The translations under genes and the position numbers were made by a program. Positions 50,514-58,705 of a stretch of 64,000 bases of DNA are shown piece after piece. Below the pieces are notes generated by a model that was not told the origin of the DNA, ran no database searches, and saw nothing but the letters and a program-made list of their open reading frames with translations. Within the stretch, counting starts at the first letter, position 1. Each line of letters starts with the position of its first letter. The stretch comes from Faecalibacterium sp. An122 (GTDB lineage: Bacteria > Bacillota > Clostridia > Oscillospirales > Ruminococcaceae): NCBI RefSeq assembly GCF_002160895.1, contig NZ_NFLL01000004.1, positions 1 to 64,000 of the forward strand, given 5' to 3'.

Positions 50514-52264
50514 TATTCTTCACCTCCCTGCTTGTCGAAGTCGCCGCCGCCCTGAGTCTGGCTGGTGTAGACTTCCTGATAGATCTTGTTGGTGGCCAAC
50601 AGTTCCTCGTGGGTGCCCAGGCCGTCGATCTGGCCGTTGTCCAGCACCAGGATGCGGTCGGCATCCTGCACCGAGGAAATGCGCTGGGCGATGATGATCT
50701 TGGTGGTGCCGGGCAGCTTCTCACGGAAGGCCTGGCGGATCTTGGCATCGGTGGCGGTATCCACCGCGCTGGTGGAGTCATCCAGAATCAGGACCTTGGG
50801 TTTGCGCAGCAGGGCGCGGGCGATGGTCAGGCGCTGTTTCTGGCCGCCCGACACGTTGGAGCCGCCCTGCTCAATCCATGTATTGTATTTGTCGGGGAAG
50901 CGCTCGATGAATTCATCGGCGCAGGCCAGACGGCAGGCCTCGATGCACTCGGCCTCGGTGGCGTTCTCGTCGCCCCAGCGCAGGTTATCCAGGATGGTGC
51001 CCGAGAACAGCACGTTCTTCTGAAGCACCATCGAGACGTCGTGGCGCAGGACGTCCAGGTTGTAGTCCCGGACATCCACGCCGCCCACCTTGACGCTGCC
51101 CTCGGCCACGTCGTACAGGCGGGGGATCAGCTGGACCAGGGAGGACTTGGCGCTGCCGGTGCCGCCGATGATGCCCAGCGTCTCACCCGGCTGGATGCGG
51201 AAGGTGATGTCGCTGAGGACCGGCTTGCCGGTGCCGTGCTTATACTTGAAGGTGACGTGGTCGAACTCCACGCCGCCGTCCTTGACCTCGTTGACGGGGG
51301 TCTTGGCGGGGGGCAGGTCGGTGGTTTCGTCCAGCACCTCAATGATGCGGTGGGCGGAGGCTGCCGACATGCTCAGCATGACGAACACCATGCTCAGCAT
51401 CATCAGGGACATCAGGATGTTCATGACGTAGCCGAACAGGGCGTTGAGCTGGCCGGTGGAAATGATGCCGTTCAGGACGTAGTGGGCGCCGAACCAGGAC
51501 AGGGCCAGGTTGCAGCCGTAGACGGCCAGCAGCATGGAGGGGTTGTTGAAGCTCAGGCGGCTCTCAGCCTTGACGAACTGTTTGTACAGATCCTGGCAGG
51601 CCTTGGTGTACTTTTCGTCCTCGTGCTGCTCCCGGACAAAGCTCTTGACCACCCGGATGGCGGCCACGTTCTCCTGAACCGAGGCGTTCAGGTTGTCGTA
51701 GTTCTTGAACACCCGGTCGAAGATCTTGATGGTGGGGAACATGATGCAGGACAGCACCACCAGCAGGAACAGGATGGCCACCAGGAAAATGCCGGTCAGA
51801 TGGGGATTGATGATGATGGACATCACCAGGGCGAAAATCAGGTGAACCGGGGCGCGCACACACATGCGCATCAGCATCTGGAAGGCGTTCTGCATATTGG
51901 TGACGTCGGTGGTCATGCGGGTGACCAGGCCGGCGGTGGAGAACTTGTCGATGTTGGTGAACGAGTAGTGCTGAATCCGCTCAAACATGGCGTCGCGCAG
52001 ATTCCCGGCGTAGCCGGCCGATGCCTTGGCCGCCATGCGCCCGGCCGTCAGGCCCAGGAACAGCGCGAACAGTGCCACCAGGAAGGTGAGCAGGCCATAC
52101 TTGAGGACGGCGTTCATGTCTCCTTTCTCGATGCCCTGGTCGATGATGTAGGACATCAGAAGGGGGAGCAGAACGTCCATGACGGCCTCGAGCGCGGACA
52201 GAAGCGGCGTGACCATGGCCGCGCGCTTGTACTCGCCGAGATGGGAGGCCAACTTTTTAATCAT
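50513..52264 (-). CDS. ABC exporter half-transporter, degenerate-site subunit
   Basis: A 583-residue half-transporter with six helices and an ATPase domain. Walker A is GGTGSAKSS (Ala in place of the usual Gly) and Walker B ends DDSTSAVD (Asp in place of the catalytic Glu); the signature is VSGGQ. This is the non-catalytic side typical of heterodimeric exporters. It is first of the two-gene operon, with promoter 52391-52419. Confidence 0.92.
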   Translation of the reverse strand: MIKKLASHLGEYKRAAMVTPLLSALEAVMDVLLPLLMSYIIDQGIEKGDMNAVLKYGLLTFLVALFALFLGLTAGRMAAKASAGYAGNLRDAMFERIQHYSFTNIDKFSTAGLVTRMTTDVTNMQNAFQMLMRMCVRAPVHLIFALVMSIIINPHLTGIFLVAILFLLVVLSCIMFPTIKIFDRVFKNYDNLNASVQENVAAIRVVKSFVREQHEDEKYTKACQDLYKQFVKAESRLSFNNPSMLLAVYGCNLALSWFGAHYVLNGIISTGQLNALFGYVMNILMSLMMLSMVFVMLSMSAASAHRIIEVLDETTDLPPAKTPVNEVKDGGVEFDHVTFKYKHGTGKPVLSDITFRIQPGETLGIIGGTGSAKSSLVQLIPRLYDVAEGSVKVGGVDVRDYNLDVLRHDVSMVLQKNVLFSGTILDNLRWGDENATEAECIEACRLACADEFIERFPDKYNTWIEQGGSNVSGGQKQRLTIARALLRKPKVLILDDSTSAVDTATDAKIRQAFREKLPGTTKIIIAQRISSVQDADRILVLDNGQIDGLGTHEELLATNKIYQEVYTSQTQGGGDFDKQGGEE

Positions 52265-52355
52265 GGGTTATTCCTCCTTGCTTCTGGGGGCCCAGCCGGC
52301 CCAGCCTGCGGCGGGATGCCAGGGGGTTCGGTCGGTTTTGCCCGTTGTGTTGAAA

Positions 52356-52371
52356 TGTTCGTTCTCGAACA
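52356..52371. promoter_or_regulatory. Palindrome TGTTCG-TTCT-CGAACA downstream of the exporter promoter
   Basis: Perfect 6-bp arms around 4 bp, just after the predicted start site (about 52384). Another CGAACA at 52386-52391 touches the -10. Candidate regulator site. Confidence 0.5.
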
Positions 52372-52390
52372 AAAAAGTTTTGCATCGAAC

Positions 52391-52419
52391 ATTGTATCCA
52401 AACATAAACCGGTTGTCAA
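52391..52419 (-). promoter_or_regulatory. SigmaA promoter of the ABC exporter
   Basis: Minus strand TTGACA (52419-52414), 17 bp, TACAAT (52396-52391). Its -35 is inside the palindrome at 52404-52428. Confidence 0.9.
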
Positions 52420-52428
52420 CCGGTTTAT
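52404..52428. promoter_or_regulatory. Perfect 25-bp palindrome over the exporter -35, likely MarR operator
   Basis: Arms ATAAACCGGTTG and CAACCGGTTTAT (12 bp each) flank one central base. It covers the -35 of the exporter promoter, right for a repressor site. The adjacent MarR-family gene is the obvious candidate regulator. Confidence 0.75.
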
Positions 52429-52485
52429 GGAAGGTTTTAAAGTCTGTTCACATTTTGTTCAACAGCGCACCCAGGGGAGCGGGAT

Positions 52486-52980
52486 TCACTCCAGCCCGGC
52501 CCGCAGCTTGTTGAGCAGGCGGAGAAGCTCGGTGTTTTCCTCCTCGGTGAGGAGGCTGGAAATGCACTGATCGGTCTGGCGGAGGCTGAGCATGATCTGC
52601 TGATGGGCCTGGGCGCCCTCCTCGGTCAGCACCAGGCGCTTGAGCCGGGCGTCCTGGGGGACGCTCATCCGGCGGATATACCCCTTTTTCTCCATCAGCT
52701 GGAGGATGTTGGTGACGGTGGAGCGGGTGATGGAAAAAGCCCGCTCCACATCCCGCTGGAAGACCTCCCGGTCCCGGGACTCATACAGATAGGCCAGAAT
52801 CCAGCCGTGCATGGCGGTGACGTCCTCCACGCCGTTGAGGCGGCTGTAATAGTTGACGCGGCGGGAAATCAGGTTGTTGACCCGGCGGATCTGGGCCGGG
52901 ACCACCTGGGGCAGGTCTTTGGGCGTTTTTTTAAACATTTCTTCCACGGGGATGGTGAGTTCGGATCGCTGCATACACAT
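52486..52980 (-). CDS. MarR-family transcriptional regulator
   Basis: A 164-residue winged-helix protein. A dimerisation helix at the N-terminal end, recognition HTH (FQRDVERAFSITRSTVTNILQLMEKKGYI, about residues 75-103), wing (RRMSVPQDARLKRLVLT) and the C-terminal helix. ATG 52980 has AAAGGAG upstream. It lies just before the exporter operon on the same strand, with a 221-bp gap that holds a perfect palindrome. Typical of exporter repressors relieved by a toxic ligand. Confidence 0.88.
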   Translation of the reverse strand: MCMQRSELTIPVEEMFKKTPKDLPQVVPAQIRRVNNLISRRVNYYSRLNGVEDVTAMHGWILAYLYESRDREVFQRDVERAFSITRSTVTNILQLMEKKGYIRRMSVPQDARLKRLVLTEEGAQAHQQIMLSLRQTDQCISSLLTEEENTELLRLLNKLRAGLE

Positions 52981-53002
52981 ACCGGTTCTCCTTTGAACAA
53001 AA

Positions 53003-53040
53003 CGGACAGGGACAAAATGGTTTTGCCCTTGGACTGTCCG
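53003..53040. promoter_or_regulatory. Inverted repeat in the marR leader
   Basis: Arms CGGACAG (53003-53009) and CTGTCCG (53034-53040) enclose CAAAA/TTTTG. It lies between the marR promoter and its RBS and could be an operator or an mRNA hairpin near the RBS. Confidence 0.4.
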
Positions 53041-53065
53041 AGTAAAAACAATTTGATACAAAACC

Positions 53066-53094
53066 ATTATGAAAAAACAAAGCGGATTTGTCAA
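53066..53094 (-). promoter_or_regulatory. Promoter of the marR-family gene
   Basis: Minus strand: TTGACA (53094-53089), 17 bp, CATAAT (53071-53066). Confidence 0.8.
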
Positions 53095-53116
53095 GACGAA
53101 ATTGTGACAAATCCGC
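53082..53116 (-). terminator. 12-bp inverted repeat, probable terminator of the GDPD gene
   Basis: Arms GCGGATTTGTCA (53082-53093) and TGACAAATCCGC (53105-53116) are perfect. On the minus strand the stem is followed by TTTGTTTTTT, a terminator signature. The 3' arm also holds the -35 of the marR promoter. Confidence 0.7.
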
Positions 53117-53142
53117 GGAGAATGATAAAAAATGCAGCCCCA

Positions 53143-54183
53143 TCAGCCCAGCATGGCGGCGGCCTCCGGGGGGATGGTGTAGGAGGGATCCAGCATTTCC
53201 AGCAGCCGCTCGGGGCGGTTGGTGACGATGGCGGCCGGGTCCATGTCCAGAATGCTTTTCAGGTCGTAGATGGCGTCCACCGGCCAGGGGGCGGCTTCAA
53301 TCCCCATGGCCTGAATCTGCTGGACCAGGTCCCGGTCCCGGAAACAGGTGTTGTACTGGCAGCTGAGGACCTCGGGCTTGAAGTCCAGGCTGGATACATA
53401 GGAGACCAGGTTGTGCTGGGACAGCAGGCTCTGGAGCAGTTCAAAGAGGTTCTGACCCGGGTAGTCCGAGGTGATGGCCCAGATGCGGTCCATGGTCCAG
53501 CGGGCCGGGTTGACGTTTTCGTCGTCCAGAAGGCCCTGCTGGGACAGCTCCAGCAGGGTGCGGGTGGCCTCCTCCTCGTCGGGCAGGCCGTTTTCGCCCC
53601 CCAGGCCCCACCCGAAATCCAGGCCCAGGGCCTGGAGCAGGGCGGGAGGCGGCGCAAAATAGGAGTCCACCGAGTTCAGAGTGAGGACGCCCACCCGCTG
53701 GTTGGGGGACAGCCGCTTGACCCGGCTGAGAATCCCATGGTTGAAGGACGTGACCACAATCTTGTCGGCCAGGCCGGAGCTCTCCACTTCTTCCAGAATC
53801 AGCTCGGCAAAGGCGTCCTGGTCGGTGGTGGAGTTGGCCCCCAGGGGGGACTTGAACTCCACCTGGATGGTCTCCACCGAGCTGCAGGCCTCCACGGCCT
53901 CCGCAAAGGTGGGGATCTTCTCGCCGGCCCACTGTTCCCCCTTCCAGCTGCCGAAGTCCAGTTCCTTCAGCTCGGCCAGGGTGCAGTTGGGAATCACCTT
54001 GTGGGCCGAACAGTGCAGGTCGGTGATATATTCGTGATGGACCACCAGCTGGCGGTCCGCTGTGAGCAGGGTGTCAAATTCGATGCCGTCCGCCCCCAGG
54101 CTGGCGGCAAGACGAAAGGCAGCCAATGTGTTTTCGGGTGCCAGATAGGATGCGCCGCGGTGCGCAATGACTTTGGGTCTCAT
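53143..54183 (-). CDS. Glycerophosphodiester phosphodiesterase family protein
   Basis: A 346-residue protein with the GDPD core: VIAHRGASYLAPENTLAAF (His/Arg and Glu-Asn), GIEFDTLLTADRQLVVHHE and IQVEFKS. The TIM barrel is longer than the usual 240-260 residues because of an insert of about 80-90 residues (from about 180 to 260) carrying a Gly/Asp/Glu-rich segment, before the final VTNRPERLL. No signal peptide. It cleaves glycerophosphodiesters to glycerol-3-phosphate in the cytoplasm. Confidence 0.87.
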   Translation of the reverse strand: MRPKVIAHRGASYLAPENTLAAFRLAASLGADGIEFDTLLTADRQLVVHHEYITDLHCSAHKVIPNCTLAELKELDFGSWKGEQWAGEKIPTFAEAVEACSSVETIQVEFKSPLGANSTTDQDAFAELILEEVESSGLADKIVVTSFNHGILSRVKRLSPNQRVGVLTLNSVDSYFAPPPALLQALGLDFGWGLGGENGLPDEEEATRTLLELSQQGLLDDENVNPARWTMDRIWAITSDYPGQNLFELLQSLLSQHNLVSYVSSLDFKPEVLSCQYNTCFRDRDLVQQIQAMGIEAAPWPVDAIYDLKSILDMDPAAIVTNRPERLLEMLDPSYTIPPEAAAMLG

Positions 54184-54300
54184 GGATAGCCCCCTTTCCG
54201 TATCGGTGTATCAGTATACCGGTCCGGCCCCGGGTTGGCAAGGCTTTTCACAAAAAGTTTTCGGTGTGGAGTCCTGTTTTAACCCTCCGCCCCCAACAGA

Positions 54301-54331
54301 AAGGCCCTCCGGCTGGAACCGGAGGGCCCTT
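54301..54331 (-). terminator. Terminator of the sugar symporter gene
   Basis: Stem GGCCCTCCGG / CCGGAGGGCC around a short loop, with TTTC following on the minus strand, downstream of 54403. Confidence 0.7.
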
Positions 54332-54402
54332 CTATTTCATATGGCTAGGAGGTTGGAACATCTCTCATCGGAGAATGAGAGAAGGAGCATGAGCTGGTAA
54401 AA

Positions 54403-55800
54403 TTACTTTTTCTCTGCGCGGCGGGCTTCCAGAATCTTGACGTTGTTGTCCACGGTCTTCTTATCCAGCGGGTAGACGAACAGCAGGACCAGAGCGATGG
54501 CAACAAAGCCGATGACGGGAGCGATGCAGGCGATGGTGTAGATGCCGCTCTGGACAGCGGGCTCGAACTGGGTCTCGGCGGTGTAGCCGATGATGCCCAG
54601 CAGGGCGCCCACCAGACCGGCGGAAGCGGCCTGGCCCAGCTTGCGGGCGAAGGAGTAGACGGAGTAGATGGTGCCGTCCTCACGGATGCCCTTGCGGACT
54701 TCGCAGTCGTCGATGACGTCGGTGATCATGGCCCAGACAACGGTGTTGAACAGACCCATGCCGATGTAGGCCAGGGTGTAGAAGCCCAGGTAGACCCAGG
54801 CGTTCTCAGGATGCACCAGGTAGCAGATCAGGAACAGGCCGGCGCCGACCAGAGAACCGGCAATGGAAATCTCCTTCTTGCCGAACTTGGCCGAGAGCTT
54901 CGGAGCCAGAGGAGCGGCAATCAGCAGGGTGCCGAAAGAAGAACACATGGCCACAGCGGACTGGGCGGCGGTGTTGCGGAAGTAGTAGGGGAAGATGTAG
55001 GGGTTCATGCCGGACATGGTCAGCATGGTGAGCAGCAGGCAGATGGCAGCCAGGATGATGCCGATCAGGGAACGGCTGGTAAAGACAGTCTTAAACAGGG
55101 TGACAAAGCTGAACTTCTCGGTCTTGGCAGGAATGACAACACGCTCGGTGGTCAGGTTGAAGCACAGCAGATAGCAGATCACGGCACAGATGCTGAACGC
55201 ACCGGACATCACCAGCATGCGGCTGCCGCTCAGGACGGGGTTGCCGTTGACGGTCTCATAGGCCAGCAGCGGGGTGGCGGTGCCGATGACCAGGCTGGCC
55301 AGGGTGGCGCCGATGCTGCGGTAGGTGGACAGCTGGGTGCGGTCGTCCGCGTTGGGGGAGATGGCGGAAGCCATCGAGCCGTAGGGGATGTTGATGGAGG
55401 TGTAGAACACCGAGCCCCACAGCAGGTAGGTGACGAACATCCACACGACCTTGAAGGCCATGGGCATGCCGGCGAACTCGGACTGGTAGATCAGGAAGGA
55501 AGCAATGGCCACCGGGCCGCACATCCGCTTGATCCAGGGACGGAAACGGCCGTCCTTGGTCGGCTTGGAATAGTCGATGATCTGGCCCATGGTGACGTCG
55601 GTGAAGGCGTCAACAAAGCGGGCTACCATCATCAGCAGACCGACGATGACGGAGGGAACGCCCATGATGTCTGTGTAGAACACCATCATGAAGCTGGAGG
55701 AAAGCATGAAGGTGAAATCGTTGCCGAAGTCACCGAACATGTAGCCGATTTTGTCCCTCATGCCGAAGGGGCGCACGGCTGTGGTTCCGGTGTTTGCCAT
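54403..55800 (-). CDS. MFS sugar:cation symporter (GPH/MelB family)
   Basis: A 465-residue transporter with 12 predicted helices. The first half has the GPH family block FGNDFTFMLSSSFMMVFYTDIMG and TDVTMGQIIDYSKPTKDGRFRPWI (near residue 72), and AYIGMGLFNTVVWAMITDVIDDCEVRKGIREDG near residue 335. These carry galactosides, melibiose, pentosides or glucuronides with Na+ or H+. The tail is short and basic. It stands alone, ahead of a GDPD gene, with a promoter shared in sequence with an AraC gene. Its sugar is unknown. Confidence 0.9.
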   Translation of the reverse strand: MANTGTTAVRPFGMRDKIGYMFGDFGNDFTFMLSSSFMMVFYTDIMGVPSVIVGLLMMVARFVDAFTDVTMGQIIDYSKPTKDGRFRPWIKRMCGPVAIASFLIYQSEFAGMPMAFKVVWMFVTYLLWGSVFYTSINIPYGSMASAISPNADDRTQLSTYRSIGATLASLVIGTATPLLAYETVNGNPVLSGSRMLVMSGAFSICAVICYLLCFNLTTERVVIPAKTEKFSFVTLFKTVFTSRSLIGIILAAICLLLTMLTMSGMNPYIFPYYFRNTAAQSAVAMCSSFGTLLIAAPLAPKLSAKFGKKEISIAGSLVGAGLFLICYLVHPENAWVYLGFYTLAYIGMGLFNTVVWAMITDVIDDCEVRKGIREDGTIYSVYSFARKLGQAASAGLVGALLGIIGYTAETQFEPAVQSGIYTIACIAPVIGFVAIALVLLFVYPLDKKTVDNNVKILEARRAEKK

Positions 55801-55883
55801 AGATGATTACTCCTTTTTTGGCTGGGGGCCGTCCGCGGGGTACCGCCTGCCCCGGACTGGCCCAAGTGGGTTTGCGTACATCA

Positions 55884-55909
55884 CTTTGCACAGTCTGAAC
55901 TGGACAAAG
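55884..55909. promoter_or_regulatory. Inverted repeat in the symporter leader
   Basis: Arms CTTTGCACAGT and ACTGGACAAAG, two mismatches, 4-bp centre, about 25-50 bp downstream of the -10. Candidate operator. Confidence 0.45.
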
Positions 55910-55936
55910 TTGCGGAATATTGGTTACCGTGCTTGT

Positions 55937-55950
55937 AGTATATCACAACA
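55937..55950 (-). promoter_or_regulatory. Extended -10 promoter of the symporter gene
   Basis: Minus strand reads TGTTGTGATATACT, the same 14-mer as at 9550-9563. TATACT with an upstream TG; no good -35. Confidence 0.6.
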
Positions 55951-56117
55951 TCGGGGTGAAAATTAGAAATATTTTGCGTTGTATCCCTACATTTTAATGG
56001 TGTTGAAACAACAATACGCCAAAAAAGTGGCGGATTTTTTGTGCAGAACTTCCAAATAAGCCGCAAAATAGGGTCTGATTTGGAGATTTCTGGCGGAAAA
56101 CCACCTTTTAAAAATAG

Positions 56118-56158
56118 TAAAAAATCCAGGCCGGGCAAAAACTGCCTGCGGCCTGGAT
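56118..56158 (-). terminator. Terminator of the scr operon
   Basis: Arms ATCCAGGCC (56124-56132) and GGCCTGGAT (56150-56158). On the minus strand TTTTT follows. Confidence 0.93.
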
Positions 56159-56191
56159 GGGATGAAATATTCTGGATTCAGGAGAAAGGGA

Positions 56192-57154
56192 TCAGAGATT
56201 CATTTCGGCGGGGGTGGGGTAGCTGTCGATGGCGCCGTAGCGCTGGACGCTCAGGCCGCAGAACCGGTTGGAGAAGGCCAGATACTTCTCCAGCTGGCTG
56301 GCAGTGAGTCCGGCCAGGGTGTCGCGGGTGACGCCGTCCCGGGCCAGCTGCCACAGGAAAGAGCCGATGAAGCCGTCTCCGGCGCCGGTGGTGTCCACGG
56401 CCTGGACCTTCTGGCCCTGGGCAAAGGCATGGGCGGTGCGGGTGTAGGCGTGAGCGCCGCCTCCGCCGCAGGTGTAGAGGATCAGCTGGACGTCGCCGGT
56501 GAACAGCTGGGGCAGGGCGGCGTCGATATCCTCGGTGCCGGTCAGGAAGGCCAGCTCCTCGTCCGAAATCTTGAGGACCGAGGCCTTGGGCATAAAGTCC
56601 AGAACGGTCTTTTTCAGGGCGTCATGGTCGGGCCAGAGGGGGAACCGGAGGTTGGGGTCAAAGCTGATGAGGGCTCCGGCCCGGGCGGCGGCCTCAATGG
56701 CGGCAATGTGTGCCTGCTTCATGGGGCTTTCCACCAGGGACACGCTGCAGAAGTGAAGGGCGAAAGCATCGTCAAACCAGGCCGGGTCAATCTGCTGGGC
56801 GCTGTAGAGCAGGTCGGCGGAGGGATTGCGGTAGAAGCTGAAGGTCCGGTTGCCGTCGGCGCCCAGGGTGACAAAGGCCAGAGCGGTGTTGGCCTTGTCG
56901 GTAAAGGATACCCGGCTGACGTCGATGCCGTGGCCGGCCAGTTCGTCTGCAATCTTGTGGCCGAAGGGATCGTCTCCCAGCTGGGTCAGCAGGGCCGAGT
57001 GGCCGCCCAGCGCGGTGAAGGCGCCGCAGACGTTGGCGGGCGCGCCGCCCACCCGGGGGCTGAAAGCGGGCACTTCGGCAAAGGAACAGCCGCTCTTGGT
57101 GGGGATCATGTCAATGAGGGCTTCGCCGATGGAAAAGAGAGTGTGACCGGACAT
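56192..57154 (-). CDS. scrK: Fructokinase (PfkB/ribokinase family)
   Basis: A 320-residue kinase that phosphorylates fructose released from sucrose-6-phosphate. Motifs GEALIDMIP at the start, RVGGAPANVCGAFTALGG (sugar-binding GG) near residue 34, and the catalytic DTTGAGDGFIGSF near residue 257. ATG 57154 with AAGGAGG 9 bp upstream; a longer reading lacks an RBS. It follows scrB with a 156-bp gap that holds a long hairpin. Last gene of the operon. Confidence 0.9.
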   Translation of the reverse strand: MSGHTLFSIGEALIDMIPTKSGCSFAEVPAFSPRVGGAPANVCGAFTALGGHSALLTQLGDDPFGHKIADELAGHGIDVSRVSFTDKANTALAFVTLGADGNRTFSFYRNPSADLLYSAQQIDPAWFDDAFALHFCSVSLVESPMKQAHIAAIEAAARAGALISFDPNLRFPLWPDHDALKKTVLDFMPKASVLKISDEELAFLTGTEDIDAALPQLFTGDVQLILYTCGGGGAHAYTRTAHAFAQGQKVQAVDTTGAGDGFIGSFLWQLARDGVTRDTLAGLTASQLEKYLAFSNRFCGLSVQRYGAIDSYPTPAEMNL

Positions 57155-57205
57155 TGGTGGTTCCTCCTTCATGGTATGGGTTGAAATCAACGCCGCACAG
57201 CACCC

Positions 57206-57236
57206 AACGGCGGGCAGGGAAAACCTGTCCGCCGTT
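57206..57236. repeat. Intercistronic hairpin between scrB and scrK
   Basis: Arms AACGGCGGGCAGG and CCTGTCCGCCGTT (one mismatch), 5-nt loop, without a T-run. It may stabilise the upstream mRNA or lower scrK expression. Confidence 0.6.
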
Positions 57237-57310
57237 GAATGGCGCGGATATTTACCTTCTTATTTATATGGGGTCCAGCGCCCTGCGCTGCCCAAATGTG
57301 GAAAACCCGT

Positions 57311-58705
57311 TCAGGATAGGGCCAGAGGCCAGAGGGTGGCGTCGGTGCCGTTCAGGCGGACCGGCACCGGGCCGGGGGCCGGATAGTAGCGGGTGCTCAG
57401 CACTGCGGCGCCGCCGTTCAGGAAGATTTCCAGGCTGGAGGCGTCGGCCAGAACCTGCAGGGCCCGGCAGGGAGCTTCCAGGGTCAGGTGGCGCTCCTCC
57501 CGGCCGCTGCCCAGGGCGGCGTCGGTGAACCGCAGGGAGACGGTCCGGGCGGCCTCGTCGTAGGAGAGGACCAGGCCCTCGGCCACCGTCAGGCAGAAGC
57601 TGCCCAGCGGGGCGGCGGCCAGCTCAAAGCAGGGGCCGACGGTCTGGGTCTGGTTGGCGGCCAGAGCGACCGCCTCCCCGCGAAGGGCTTTCAGCTCGGC
57701 AGCGGGGGTCTGGAGCAGGGAATTGTCGGCGGCCCGGGTCAGCTCCCGGGGCACCGTCAGGCAGTGCTGCCAGCCCTGCCGGGCGGTGGGGTTGGTGTAG
57801 GATGCGTCGGGCATTCCCATCCAGCCGAACTGGAGCCGCCGCACCCCGTCGGTGAAGCTCTGGGGGGCGTAATAGTCAAAGCCGTGGTCCAGCAGGTGGA
57901 ATTCGCCCAGGGTGTATTCGCCCCGGAAGTCCCCGTACAGGGGGAAGTAGCCGCAGCCGTACTGGTTCTGGCACTCCATCCCCTGGGGAGAGGTCATCAG
58001 ATACCACTGGCCGTCCAGCTCGAACAGGTCGGGGCATTCCCACATGTACCCGGTGGGCTGGGGAGTGGTCAGGGTGTTGCAGTGATGCCAGTGGAGCTTG
58101 TCGCTGCTCGCAAACACCAGGACTTCGCCCTGGCTGTCGGCGGTGCGGGCGCCCATCACCAGATAGTACCGGCCGTCCTGGGCCCAGACCTTGGGGTCCC
58201 GGACATGGCAGGAAAGCCCGTCGGGGTAGTCCCGGTTGTGGAGCAGGCAGGTCTTGGTGTCGATGGTGATACCGTCCCGGCTGGTGGCCAGACAGAGGTT
58301 GTTCTCCCGGCCGGTGTTGATGTGGTTCCCCTCCGGCAGCTTGATGTTGCCGGTGTAGAACAGCCAGAGCTGGCCGTCCTCGTAGAGGGCCGAGCCCGAG
58401 TAGGCGCCGTGGCAGTCAAAGGGCTCGTCGGGGTAGAGGATCACCGGCTGCTGCTCCCAGTGGAGCAGGTCGGTGCTGGTCACATGGGCCCACATTTTGA
58501 CCCCGCCGTCGGGGTTGAAGGGGCTGTACTGGTAGAAAACGTGGTAGGTGTCCCCGATTTTGCACAGGCCGTTGGGGTCGTTGAGCCAGCCCACCGGCGG
58601 CTGGATGTGAAACTGCTGGCGGTGCGGGTCAGCAGCCACCCGGGGAGCCTCCAGGCTCTCCATCAGGGGGACCAGACGTTTCAGGTCGCGCTGCAGTGCA
58701 TTCAT
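57311..58705 (-). CDS. scrB: Sucrose-6-phosphate hydrolase (GH32)
   Basis: A 464-residue cytoplasmic GH32 enzyme that cleaves sucrose-6-phosphate into glucose-6-phosphate and fructose. The five-bladed propeller has the nucleophile in WLNDPNGL near residue 42, RDP in HVRDPKVW and the acid/base in MWECPDLF, then a C-terminal beta-sandwich. ATG 58705 overlaps the scrA stop as ATGA, so the two are coupled; this is better than any upstream start. Confidence 0.93.
   Translation of the reverse strand: MNALQRDLKRLVPLMESLEAPRVAADPHRQQFHIQPPVGWLNDPNGLCKIGDTYHVFYQYSPFNPDGGVKMWAHVTSTDLLHWEQQPVILYPDEPFDCHGAYSGSALYEDGQLWLFYTGNIKLPEGNHINTGRENNLCLATSRDGITIDTKTCLLHNRDYPDGLSCHVRDPKVWAQDGRYYLVMGARTADSQGEVLVFASSDKLHWHHCNTLTTPQPTGYMWECPDLFELDGQWYLMTSPQGMECQNQYGCGYFPLYGDFRGEYTLGEFHLLDHGFDYYAPQSFTDGVRRLQFGWMGMPDASYTNPTARQGWQHCLTVPRELTRAADNSLLQTPAAELKALRGEAVALAANQTQTVGPCFELAAAPLGSFCLTVAEGLVLSYDEAARTVSLRFTDAALGSGREERHLTLEAPCRALQVLADASSLEIFLNGGAAVLSTRYYPAPGPVPVRLNGTDATLWPLALS

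Larger units (their letters stand above)
55801..56191. other. Gap between the symporter and scrK
   Basis: 391 bp. It holds the symporter's minus-strand promoter with a flanking inverted repeat (55884-55909), an AT-rich stretch with a short CGCC/GGCG hairpin (about 56017-56032), and the scrK terminator (56118-56158). No gene seen. Confidence 0.6.
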
